Below, one piece after another: positions 1 to 11,835 of a stretch of 64,000 nucleotides of DNA. The translations under genes and the position numbers were made by a program. Location: positions 4,216,001 through 4,280,000 of the forward strand of contig JAILWY010000012.1 in NCBI GenBank assembly GCA_022113835.1. The letters are read 5' to 3'. The stretch is from Atopsyche davidsoni (taxonomy: Eukaryota > Arthropoda > Insecta > Trichoptera > Hydrobiosidae). Every line of letters starts with the position of its first letter. Position 1 is the stretch's first letter. The notes below the pieces were generated by a model. The model had not been told where the DNA came from. It ran no database searches and saw only the letters and a list, made by a program, of their open reading frames with translations.

Positions 1-1510
1 TAGTTGATAGGACTACTCGATATACAAATAAAAATACAGTTTGTAGACTCGTTTGAGTCTACAATTAGTTACATTATTTCAGGATTTTCGATTAAAAAAC
101 AGAAAATGAAACTAGGACTCCAAATTGAGCGTGCCACTCTAATCGTGTTTTATGCATCTGAAAAATTATTAGACCCAATCAAAAATTAAGTGAGAACCTC
201 TACGATAAGCTAATTTTTTGCTGAAGGAAAGCCATCAACCGTAAAATTCGATAGCGATCGCCATTTCCGCAGTCGCCGGCACTGCGATTCGAGGCGGCGA
301 GCGTATTCGGCGAGCTCTCATTATAAATGCAAATGTCCTCCGCTTTGCGGGTTTTTTCGGACGGCTAAATTCATAACACCGCCGTTTCGAGGGCGTTTTC
401 TTCGCGTTTTTAATTACGTGCCCCGAGCTGTGGGTTTTAAGTTGAGCCTGTCAAAAGATGGTCGCGGGCCGAGGGGCGGTCGCCGGTGCACTCGCCCTCG
501 GCCTCCGCCCCCTCTGCCCAACAGCCCGTTTTAATTTTCTCATTATTTGCGTATAGTTCCGGAAGTTAAGGCAAACGCGAAAATAAACACTATTTTTTAA
601 ATAAAAAGGACGCGCACACCTCTCTTGATTACTAAAGCATTGCGGAAACGTTTTCACGTTGAAATTACGATTTTATACTTTGTATGTAAACCCTGCCAGC
701 AGGAGACATCCTAATACAGATATTTTTTTAAAGCTTTACTGTGTTGAATTTTTAGATAACATGCTAACATGCATGCATCATGCTCTAGTAGCTAGCATGA
801 TTGTTTTCTAGACGTTGAGTCCCGAGCTCGAATCTGAGAAAAATAATTTTAATTATTTAAATTTTTACAAGTGCATAACAATTATACATTGTCTTCAAGT
901 TAAAAGGAAAGAAAAATAACAAGACAAATTCCAGAAACGTATAAAACAGACACAGATGAAACTGCTACTAAATGCTTTCTACTGCTTGCGCATTTATCTC
1001 TTCTCTTGCAATCTTCTAGCTTCTAACGAGTGGGATACAGTGACATTACTGGTTTACGAAGACATTTATTTTAAATGTTATAAATAAAATGTTTTGCTCT
1101 ATTTATATTCCAGTTCATGGTCGGTTAGAAACCGCTAAGCATAAAGCAATTGCGCCGCACTCATCTCGTACATATCGTCATATTAAGCGATTTAAAGTTA
1201 AAACACGTTTTTTTATTATTTATGAGGAGCAAAATCCGCGTTTAACGGCGTGGCTGACACTTATCGCCGAGAGATAAAATATTATAGGAACATATCGTCA
1301 AATGCGCGCGGTGTGACTCGTAAATAAACGACACACCCCTAACGCATCGTAACGCGACGCAGTAAAAAATGTCGGCCACCCCGCGGGGTCGAGTGCACCC
1401 CCATCCAAGAACAAAGCCAGCCAGGGTACTTTGCGTAATTCCGAATCCATTGTATATTCGGATGCATGCGATTCCACTGTTTGTGTTTTCCCGTACACAC
1501 TCCCAACGCG
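1..1510. other. Intronic sequence, GC-rich island at about 230-520
   Basis: No supported gene. Bases about 230-520 are clearly richer in G+C and CpG than their surroundings, with short codon-like stretches on both strands but no recognisable protein. The rest is ordinary AT-rich intron. Confidence 0.5.
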
Positions 1511-2205
1511 AATCCAAATGCAGAGAGCTAACACGGCTTTCGTGGTAATAACACGGTTGCAGATAATATCGACGGCTTTCAATTATAACGCGTGAGTGGC
1601 GTATATTTTTATTTTTATTTTTGAATAAAATACTTGTGTGATTTTCCTCGTGTTTTTTTTTATTTGTGACCAGTTTTGTCAATCTTTCACGTTGACATTA
1701 TCAAACAGAGTGAGATTCTATATAATAATACACAGTAAGATTAGGTTCCAATCCAAATACAGAGAGCTAACACGGCTTTCGTGGTAATAACACGGTTACA
1801 GATAATATCGACGGCTTTCAATTATAACGCGTGAGTGGCGTTTATTTTTTTTTATATTTTTGAATAAAATACTTGTGTGATTTTCCTCGTGTTTTTTTTT
1901 TTATTTGTGACCTGTTTTGTCAATCTTTCACGTTGGCATTATCAAACAGAGTGAGATTCTATATAATAATACACAGTTAGGTTAGGTTCCAATCGCAGAG
2001 AGCTAACACGGCTTTCATGGTAATAGCACGGTTGCAGATAATATCGACTGCTTTCAATTATAACGCTTGAGTGGCGTTTATTTATTTAAATATTTTTTGA
2101 ATAAAATACTTGAGTGATTTCGCACGTGTTTTTTTTTGTGACCGGTTTTGCCAACCTTTCACATTGAAATTATCAAACAAAGTGAGATAACACAGTTAGG
2201 TAAAC
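1511..2205 (+). repeat. Three-copy tandem array, unit about 240 bp, carrying R1 repeat
   Basis: Units start at 1511, 1750 and 1991 with AATCCAAATGCAGAGAGC or close variants. Each continues through AACACGGCTTTCGTGGTAAT, then a piece of the dispersed repeat R1 (GAATAAAATACTTGTGTGAT, then the GTGACC and CTTTCACGTTG blocks), and ends with a run containing TTAGGTT. The copies differ by scattered substitutions and homopolymer lengths, so the array is not brand new. The third copy is shortened at its end. Confidence 0.9.
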
Positions 2206-2450
2206 AGTCAGGTGGTAAGGGGTAATGTGATTTTAATGTACCTGACAAGTGGAGGATTGCAAATTTTTGTGAAACGATTTTATATAAAACAAATGTTTTT
2301 ATATTAATATGGTAATTATCTTAAGTAGTTGCTTGATGTGTAGCAGCAGTTATCCTATGATGGGGTTTGTCCTGTGGTGTGTTTATCTGTAAATAATGGT
2401 TTTGCGCAGTAAATGGATTTTTTTGATGTGATTTAGCAATAGGGAATAAT

Positions 2451-2546
2451 CGGTCACAAATAAAAAAACACGTCGAAAATCACTCAAGTATTTTATTCAA
2501 ATATTTTAAAAAGGAATTCCACCAAGTACTCAATGCCAAAAATATT
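2451..2546 (-). repeat. R1 dispersed repeat, reverse copy
   Basis: Reading the minus strand gives AATATTTTTGGCATTGAGTA, then CTTGGTGGAATTCC, GAATAAAATACTTGAGTGAT and GTGACCG. These are the same blocks as in the copies at 17.2 and 51.4 kb and the array at 1.5-2.2 kb. It faces the array, so the two could pair as inverted repeats. Confidence 0.85.
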
Positions 2547-3406
2547 AAGTTTATTTATTTTACAAACTTTCTCATTACGTTTTCGGTTAAAACACATTAT
2601 TTCGTATACGCTTAATTTTAAATTGAAAAAGTGCGAGTAAATCTAAAAAATATTTTTTTATTCTGCACAACACAAACGTGTTTAAATTTTGTTATATAAA
2701 AATAGGTTTGTGGTTGTAAGTAGAAAATGTTAAACTAATAGTCGTTACAAATTTGAAATATAAAAACGGTCAAAACTAATGGGTGATAGTAAAGGTGAAA
2801 ATCATGTCCGATTGGAACGGGCAGGGATGGGCGGGCAGGGGTGGGCGGGGCGGGCAGGGGTGGGCAGGGCAGGGCAGGGGCAGGGGCGGTCAAGGGGCGC
2901 AGGTGGCGCGGATGGCTTCCGCCCTCGCCCCGCATACCAATCGCCGATTGTCCCGCCCCTGTATCTCCCGGCGACAAATAATAGATAAAAAGTCGCCCTC
3001 CGAGGACTCGCCAGCCAACCACTGCCGATACCACTGGCGCCTGTTTATGTCCCGCACGTGAGGGCTGCGGCTGTTTAACGGCTCTAAATCAGTACTATTC
3101 AAAGTATTATATTTATATACATATTGTTATTAATACCATAACTTATATAATTAAAAATATGTGATGGTTTGTTGAATGATATTGCTCACAAAGCGATAAG
3201 CGTACCTTTCAGAAAGCGCATTGTAGCACCTCGCGACCAGAGTAAAATGTATAATTTAATGATTACTTTCTTATTAAAAAAAAAAATGCAGAATTTTTTT
3301 ATAAGTTACAGACTGAATCTCTTATTTAATAATTTATACGTGTATGCCGTTTTTTTGTATAATTTTATATAAATTAATCGTTATATTTTAACAACCAATA
3401 ATGTTT
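2547..3406. other. Intron with G-rich low-complexity tract and a GC-rich island
   Basis: It holds a G-rich tract at 2817-2892 and a GC-rich stretch to about 3070. Open frames across the G-rich tract exist on both strands in several frames, the sign of low complexity rather than coding. No gene is supported. Confidence 0.6.
2817..2892 (+). repeat. GGGCAGG-type G-rich tract
   Basis: Irregular repeats of GGGCAGG, GGGGTGGGC and GGGGCAGG on the plus strand, with many runs of three or four G spaced by one to four bases. The spacing is suitable for a G-quadruplex. Nothing suggests a protein. Confidence 0.8.
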
Positions 3407-4168
3407 AATATTTTTGACAAAGAGTACATGGTTGAATTCCATTTTAATATCTACTATAATAATAGCCATTGTGTGTGGGTGGGTGGGTGTGTGTGTATGT
3501 TTCATTTTTGGGTTCTCTATAGAATATCTTAAAAGATACAACGCTGATTTTTTGCACGCAAGTTCAGTAAGATTTTTTGCAGTTATGTGCCGAATTTCAA
3601 GACGATAGGATAATATTTTCATTCATAAACTAATTAAATAAAACTATCAAATATGCTTTATGTACGAATTATATGATTCTGTTGTTCACAGCGAGAATTT
3701 CAAATTTAGAATTTAAACAAAATATGATGCTTCTAAGAAATTTACAGTTTATGTCAGCTTGACACAAGTACCAATTTTATTTTTTAGTTGCGTTAGAAAT
3801 TATTAATAATAACTTGAAAAGCCTCCTAAAAAAATAACACCGTCTAAGCACAGTAAACGTAATTAAAAAAGAATAGCACAATTGAACGTGATAAAGACTG
3901 CATCTAATAAATAACAGTGCAGTGAAAGTGATTCGATGTTTGTGACACAAAATTTGATATTTCCTAGAATGGCTTTGCTTTCAAAATTAATATCCGGTTA
4001 TTAAAAGAATATGTGCACAAAATATTCATCTAATTTAACATATGTTCAAACACTATTGCATTGTTCATCGAATATGTCATTTTATGACGGGCTACATTTC
4101 TAGTTTTAAATAATAAGTAAAATACTTGAGTTATTTTTCCGCATATAGATTTTTATTGATGACCGTTT
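3407..4168 (+). repeat. R1 repeat copy split by a Helitron
   Basis: R1 sequence at 3407-3449 (AATATTTTTGACAAAGAGTA, then GAATTCCATTTTAATA) resumes at 4104-4168 (TTTTAAATAATAAGTAAAAT, then ACTTGAG and GATGACCG). The two halves join exactly as in the uninterrupted copy at 17249-17330. The interruption is the Helitron at 3450-4103. Confidence 0.88.
3450..4103 (+). mobile_element. Non-autonomous Helitron, copy 1
   Basis: The element begins TCTACTATAATAATAG and ends GACGGGCTACATTTCTAG. It sits between A (3449) and T (4104) with no target duplication. A 5' TC, a 3' CTAG, an A/T insertion site and a short hairpin (GTCAT-TTT-ATGAC) about 11 nt before the end are the Helitron hallmarks. The interior matches the reverse-oriented element at 55521-56191 over most of its length, including the start of a reading frame (PPKKITPSKHSKRN at about 3824-3865) broken by a TAA stop. 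A (GTGG)n/(GT)n run lies near the 5' end. Helitrons move by rolling-circle replication using a Rep/helicase; this copy encodes none. Confidence 0.85.
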
Positions 4169-7100
4169 TATTTAAAATATTAATTGTTAAATTTTTATGT
4201 AAACAGTCATAATATTTAAAATACATATAATATAAAACTGGTTTAGTTCTCAATAGCATAAATCTAGTTCTAAATCAAATTAATTACCAGATATTGCCAT
4301 CAACAAATACTGTTTATATGAAGACGCGCAAACAAACGCGATACTCTATTATACTCATTAATAACTGTCAACTAAAGACAAGACATAGAAATACAGCTTA
4401 AAATAATAGCTAAATATAATCTAAGACAACGTTTAGTTTGATATTGAACAATAGAACGACGCAGATCTATGGTTTTACTATTCGACAGTAATGGTAAAAT
4501 CGTTATTCGTAACATAAAACCCTGTAGTTGCAAGCGAACGACACAAAGATGGACCCAAATTGGGCAATCAGGGTTGGTGGAAGGAGAGTTAAATCAGTAT
4601 GAACAAACAAAGCAAAGGAAACATCAATGAGACAAAGAAGAAAAAACCAGGTTGCTAAGGGTGGCGAAACCTTTTTCCGTGAAATGTTGTCTTTTTAACT
4701 ATAACACAAACATTGCAGCATTTTAACTATTAAATTAAATTTCACTTACAAAAATTTTATTATTGTAACTACATTTTATTAAATTTTTAACAATGAAATA
4801 TAAATTTTGGTTTAACTTTATTTTATTTAATCCAAGTATTGAATTTTTTTTAATTATTTTAATGTGTTTTTTTTTACTAAAATATAATTATAATTCTTAA
4901 AATAGGAATTTTAATTTTAAAATCTATTTTCCCTTAATTGCTTAAAATTCAAAAACAGTCAAAACCACAATTTTCTTTGCTTTCGAAACCACGAACTTCC
5001 CTCCCCTGCTCTGCTTCTCTTATTCATAAAAAAATACTAGATGTACATCGAGCTACCTCATAAATAATATCTGAATACTGATTATATAAGAATACTGATT
5101 TTTATTAATAAAAATGTTTTATTCATACATCATCAAAATAAAATAGGCTGAAAATCAATCAATCAATCCCATAAACAATTTCAAAAAACGTCACATGAGT
5201 TTTGTATCTTTATACCATGAGTGAAAGATAATAAAAGAAAATGAAATTTTGTAAATTTTTTTGTTGTTACAACAATAAGGTATTAAAAAAAACCTTCATC
5301 AATTACGATGCTATTTTTACCAAAAGAACTGATCAAACTAAAAATAACGAATATTTTACCTACATTTGAACCTGGGATTTCTTTGTTAACTAGCAAGCGA
5401 GACGAGACGAATAAAATTAAATGAAAATATTTAGTGTAGCGTTCAGTTTAAACCCGATTTACCCTAAAAAGTTTTAACCATTTCACAATTTATTGAATCC
5501 CATAAATTTCACATAAATCCATGAGCCGCATATAATGGAAGTACATTACATAAAACAAGGCCATAAAAATACAATCGCTCGATAAATTATTTTAACAACT
5601 TGTAAACACTTCAAAGAGGAATAATGTGACATGTTCGTGTGTACCCGCGCTGTACCGAAGTCGAACAGAGAAGCTTTTGAAAGAAGCCGAGTACCCTAAA
5701 GGACACGCTCTTGCACACAGGAGACTGCACTCACATCACTCTGTATAATGGCATAAATTTACAAAAATTATATTCTCTACCTAACATGCATACTTTATCA
5801 ATTAAAATAGTGAAAACCCGTCCTATTTTTAATACGTTCAGATCTAGCCTAGCCAACTTATGAAATAATATTACTACCACAGATGAAGTTTAACCGTTTA
5901 TTCGATATCTTCTGCTACTAACCGAATGAACAAGCTTTATATATCACGGCCTCAATATCATATTTCAAAGTTCAAACTAAGATCAAACCAAAGTTGACTT
6001 GCAAACTTGAGATAGGCGATGCATTTCACGCTGCCTGCAATTTGCAGTAAAATAATACTGAACTGGCGTTCAATTCTGTTTAAGCCCAGGTGCACTCGAC
6101 GAAGCTATCCTGAAATCGTAGAAATTTTTATTTTATTCAAAACCATAACATCCTGTTAGAAATCGATTTGCTTTAGCACTTACTATTGATTAAGTATTGT
6201 AATAAATTAGCGTAAATTTATCACGATTTACACTCTTTTCGACTAATGGCTATTCAAGAGAGAGAATGGAGTTTAGAGAAAGCCAAAGCGACAGCTTAGA
6301 CTTTCTGCAAACTCTATTTAAAATATATCTCCTATTTTTTAAACGCTTACAAACAGTTGTTTACTTATATATCTTTCCTGGAAAAAAAGCTTGCGCCGTT
6401 GAAACCGGCAGTGAACATTATATCCCGGCGTTAAACACAATAGAAGAGCATTACGTGGACTGGACACGATAAGCGCCATATTTTTTCGACTCAATTAGCT
6501 TCATTCAGAAAGATCCGAGCGCGTAATCAGCACGACTCGTTATTTTTGCAGGCGCCATTCTCGCTCCATACCAAAAATCTGCCGTATCGCACAGGGGGAT
6601 TCCAACCGGGTACAAGCCTTTCAACTTGGTATTCTTACTACTAATATTGTATAAAATTACTTTAAAAAAACCTGTCATAAAAATAAGCACTCTCTCAAAA
6701 TCTATTGCAGTGTTACTCCAGCAAACTTAAACCAAGATTTTTTCTTATGTATAGTTTTAACATATACCGCTAGTCACCAAGAAGTGCCATGCGAGATCAT
6801 GACGTCTGTAAACCTATACTCGTATCAAAAGTTTATTCGATTTTAAGGAGAGGCATATACTCTTTTCTTATAAAAAAAAAGTGTTTTTATTATTGTTTTA
6901 TGTTAAATATATATCGATCTATTGAGAAACGACATGTTGAGAGGTCTGTAACAAGTTTGGAACCACCCTGTATACCGCCACACGTACCCACCAGAACACA
7001 AGTATACCAAGCAACGAGATAAGTAATATGTACCTACAAGATATCTGAAATATTTATTTTTATTGGCGCTTCCTATATAAAAGAGGCTTTCTATGAGAGG

Positions 7101-10100
7101 CACATGGAGAATATTTTTGTGTTCTGATTTTTTTTATCAACCGGATCCTTCGCAAATACGTGTTAAGCTTACTTGCATGCGTTGAATTGCTTGTCTACAC
7201 GTACAACGTTATCAAAAATAACAAAATTTCAAAAATTGTTTTCTCGGAAACCCGCTTTGCAGTATTCTTATATAAATAAAATAATTCACTATACTCGTAT
7301 AAACAAAAATCTTTAGAGCCTTGATCGCATACATAAATCACTAATTTATTAAATAAAAAATTAAAATAACAGTTTTATTTATATAATACTTTTAAAATAT
7401 GTGTTATATTATCTAAGTTATTTAGATATGCAAAGCTGGGAGAGTTCCGCGGTGTTTATTTCAATCGTATTCGGGGGTTTTTCTCGCTACCCCAAACTGT
7501 GGGAAAATCGCGAAAGCTGACCCGCCCCGCAAGTCGTCCCGGGGCCGAATAATGGATACTCTTGAGATTCAATTCCCTTGAATGGCGGTAAAACAATGCT
7601 CGGTAAAAATAATACTTAAATCTTTTGTATTTGAACCTGACCGCCGCTTCTTGCGAGGTTTTTTTTTTATTAATTGGGGTGGTCGGGCCCCCTTCCCGGG
7701 TCGTCCGCCGCGCGCGTCCGGATGCCGTTATTGCGACAGTTATGGATGCTTGAATCTGTCCAATTTTACGAAAACTTTATTAGTTTGCTTTAAGGAGCTG
7801 TTCCTTTAGTTCCCCAGTCTATATTGGCTGTTATGCGCTATGATTTCGTGGGCGTTTCTCGCGCTAGGGGGGCGATAAACACACCGCCATTTGCAACGCG
7901 GTTATACGATATTATTTGACTTGGAGATTTTATTGCTCAAAAATACGCAGCGTTAGTTTGTTTGGTAAAATAACACGGCACTTATTGCGTCTTTAACTTC
8001 TTTATGGGTGTATTTTTTTTGGAATTACTTTGTAAACATGACACTTTTTTCAAGACGATTGACTGAATGGAAATTTAAGCCACGGGCTCTAAAGGAATAT
8101 AGATGAGGGTCTAAAGATTCAAATTAACTACGGAATCATGATATTGATAGAATATAAGAGGGGCTTATTGACCCTTTGAAGATTGTCAATAATTATCATT
8201 GTGCTCCCGACCTTCTGTTCACCCTTATCAGTCATTATTGACTAAATCGACTGAACAATTAATGGCGAATTTACAACGAAGAAGGAAGTACATCTTATAC
8301 ATCATTAATTCTATGCTAAACCCTTACGCCCTTTATTTTCCGTACAGCGCATCAAGTGTTTATTGGTATTTTAATAAATTAACATGCATGAATTATTTAT
8401 AAAATTATAATGTTCGCACCAAAATATACAGTAAATATACGCAGTTTTCTTGTTTATTTATATTAAGGCCTGAGATTAACCAAAAAATAAAATAAGACGC
8501 AAAGAAAGGTAGTGCCGGTGGACTAAAGTGACCCAAAAGATCAGGCAACCGCATTCATTAACCATTCCCGGCCTCGTAGCTGGGACGGCAGGTACTAACT
8601 CGGGCTTATCGTCTCCCCGAATGTTTGCCAAGAGAACGACCCCCGACCCCCGAGCCCGCCGACGCACTGCGCATCCGCCGCGACGCACGCCGAATAATGG
8701 CGGCCCACTGACTTCCGGTCACATGTGGCCGTATATATTATTATACATTGTTGAATCCCGCCGACGCAATCTGCGAAGGCGCGAAACAACCCGTATTATT
8801 AACATACCCTCACCTTCCACGAACACACCACGAGGTACTATTAAAAAACGTGTACCGTCTATGAATTGTAATAATCTCTCATTTATTTCAATCAGAGTAA
8901 AATAATAACAATTTTTTTTTTAATTGTATAAAGCTCCTCAACCGCCTACAGGTTTTTTTTTTTAAAGTAGGCAAAAAAACGTCGGGTTTTTTTACATAAG
9001 ATTTCTCAATGACAATGCTTTTAAACCGTATACCTGACGAAATGTTTACATAACATACTCATTTACGACTCTTTTATACACCTTGAAATACTAAATAAAA
9101 TAATGTACCGTGAGGTTTTAGGAACAAACGGACGTACCATGTACGACTTGTTGGTTTCGGATATATCTTTTTTTACCTGGACGTACGTTATACGGCTTGT
9201 TGCGATTGGGCGACACTATGGAAGACGTATCATGTACGTTCGTGTAGGTTGGGCGGTTAAAGCGGCTTCATTGCCAAAAATTGCAATTGCATCATATTTT
9301 TAAGCCGTTTAAAATTGTGACTATCTGTCTCTTATGTTGATCAACATTAAATTACCGGAACACGTAATAAATCAGTATTAAAAATAAGTTTATACTGTTA
9401 GGTTGGTTTCAAAAGTTTCGTTTTCACTTTAAAGCCGCATCGAGTGAAACCTGCCCCTGAAAGTGGCACGCATTTGACTTCAATATCCACACTAATGGGG
9501 TACTTCGAAATTCATTGTCCTTTATATTATTAATGACCTAATTAATTACAGGTGTTTTGTGTATTCATTTCTCAGCCCCGACATTGTCCATTGTTGGAAT
9601 TTATTCACGACGTAAAAAAAAATCTACTTACTTAGTGGCCCTTCACCGTTTATATTTAATATTCTATTTTTAGTCTTGTACATTTTACCAGCTATCTCGC
9701 AAGTCAAATAACAAAGAGCGCTATCAACATCATTCATTTTACGCGGTACCAAATTGTATACACATAGACATGCACTCCCCGCTCTCTCGCCAACAGTTGA
9801 CACAATCTGCGTCAGATAAAGTAGATGTGACGCGAAACCTTGTTTATTTCCACAAAGCCTTATTGTACAATATTTGCTTTGGGACTTTTTGTGCACCTTG
9901 TTCTCATGTCTTTATTTGCTCCGTCCCAACTTTGAGAAGTTCCGAATAAAATTATTCATGTGTATTTATTTGTATACCGTATCGAAATATTTTTCCCGAA
10001 CTTAGGTCGTTCGTTTTTATGGGATACTCAAGTAAATAAAAGGGACATCCTCAACTTCATAGTTTTCCATTTATTTATCGTATAATTTTGTATCGCATAT

Positions 10101-11324
10101 CGAGTAAAGTAAAGGGACGTCAGGGCGTGTCGTAAATTCGGCCGCCCCCCGATTTGACATCCCGGAGATCTACGAGTGCTTATGAAATTGCCGGGCTCGC
10201 AAAAAACCGCTTGTCGCCGGCCACTCGCTTTATATTGCAGATTAAACGACTCACTCGAATACCGCCCGAGCTCGAAATTCCTTTGGAAATAATAAAACCT
10301 TCTGATGAGTATTTTAATAAAGGATTAAACGTTGCCTCCCAAAAGTTGGGGCATTGAAAAAACGACGACGGGATAAATTTTGCGAATAACTTTCCCAATC
10401 GCTCATCTCTGGTTCGCAAGTAAAATTGGGAAGCAAGAAAAAATTATAAACGCGCTTGAAAAAAAAAAAAAGTGAAAATAGACATCCCCCGAGAGATGTA
10501 TGATTATGTGTAAAAAAATATTTTACTGTACACGCTTACAAAAGCTTTCTGTTTTAACGCGGTTCCCCTCGGCCCGTCTCTGCGCGGGGTTCTTTGAAAT
10601 ATTAATCTACCCCGCCGTAATGGCGCTTCTATGCTGCTTGTAATTTTTACGGATTTAAAAAAATATCTTTTATTAGTCTCGCGGGTCGCCCGGTTTGTCT
10701 TTGCGGCACTTGAGTCGCGGTACTGGCAAGGACAGGGGCGGGGGCGGCGAGGCCAGGCCCATTGTCTCGCCTGGGCCCGCTCAGCTGAGCTTACGCCCTC
10801 GCATATGTCGGCCTTATATTAAAGCCTTCGGATCGGCGCTCCCGCCGACCGATTTCCAGCGAAACATCAAATGAAATCTATAAAGATTCCGGAGATTTCT
10901 TCCCTTTTTTGCTGCCGCTTTTGACATTGAACTTTACTCGCTAAATTTTGAATTTATGCTTACTCTGTTTGCTTTGGCACTCTAAATTTTCGTAGTATGC
11001 TTTTATTTTTTGTAATTTTGAATCAAAGCTTTTTACGGAGTTCTTAATAACAGCTCTTTCATATATATATATATAAAACAAACTCAAAAACCGGCGGTTA
11101 TTTGGCCGCTATAGGCTTTAGAACCATCCAACCGATGTGTCCCAAACCGGTTTCATTTGAAAGCCAATAATACTCAGGTCATTTTAGATCACTTTAATTA
11201 AACAATTAATAATCAAATTCGGTTTATTTAATTAAATAGATTTTCGACATTTCCCATACAAAAGTTTCAACATTTTGCGGTAGCGTATACTTTTCAAAAA
11301 AGGAACAGTAACATTTCCGCGTAT
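4169..11324. other. Intron, no gene; GC-rich islands at 7.44-7.76, 8.50-8.80, 10.10-10.42 and 10.56-10.85 kb
   Basis: Long AT-rich stretch with no credible coding region. Four GC-richer islands stand out (about 7440-7760, 8500-8800, 10100-10420 and 10560-10850). Their open frames overlap on both strands and show no known domain, so I treat them as non-coding. At 9398 there is TTAGGTTGGTTTCAAAAG, similar to the inverted ends of some mariners, but no partner end was seen. Confidence 0.55.
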
Positions 11325-11835
11325 ATGCAGGCTGCCAACAAAAAAACACTGATCTTGATGTTTGTTAAGATTAGTATGACGTTGCCGTTGTATAATGCAG
11401 GCTGCCACATCAACAAAAAAATAACAACTCAGAACTGTCAGATCTTTTCATCACATTTACGTACAATCCTGCTTGGTCGGTAATCAAAAATTTGCTATCA
11501 CCTGGTCAGTCATCGCGTCACAGACATGATCTGACAGCTAGAGTTTTCAAACAAAAACTCATGGATCTCACGATAAAAAATCATACTAATTCTGCAACTC
11601 CGTGAAATCCATTAAGTACATATGCAAATATGTTAACAAAGGCAGTGACATGCCAGTGTTCGAGCTTTCAAATCGAAACGATGAAATCACTCAATTTCAG
11701 ATGGGCCAGAACGCCGAAAAATCTTTACGTTTACACACCTACCGAAAAAATTCACTATATTGTTTATCCGCTAGAAATAAAAAAAGTATTTTATTTCTTT
11801 ATTTAGCGTAGTACCACGCGCCGGGTATCCGCTAG
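11325..11835 (+). mobile_element. Remnant of an autonomous Helitron
   Basis: The stretch carries broken Rep/helicase coding sequence and ends GCGCCGGGTATCCGCTAG, followed by T at 11836. CTAG-T after a GC-rich segment is the usual Helitron 3' end. The 5' end was not found. The 3' end differs from that of the Helitron copies at 3.45 and 55.5 kb, so it is a second family. Confidence 0.7.
11438..11811 (+). pseudogene. Helitron Rep/helicase fragment, frameshifted
   Basis: Frame one (11438-11605) reads SDLFITFTYNPAWSVIKNLL and continues with SPGQSS and LTARVFKQKLMDL. This is the N-terminal Helitron-like domain, which in the family usually reads DLFITFTCNP followed by W. It stops at TGA (11603-11605). 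A second frame from 11605 gives KSIKYICKYVNKGSDMPVFE, matching the family motif KY..KY..KG, and then loses similarity after about 11715, where an internal deletion is likely. The Rep HUH motif and helicase motifs are absent. The gene is dead: frameshifted, truncated at both ends and in AT-rich context. Confidence 0.82.

Noticed and set aside
1511..2205. CRISPR-like repeat array
   Set aside because: Units are about 240 bp and contiguous, with no short repeat and unique spacers; an insect genome is indicated.
9398..9425. TTAGGTTGGTTTCAAAAG as a mariner inverted end
   Set aside because: No TA before it, no opposite end and no transposase nearby; kept only as a resemblance.
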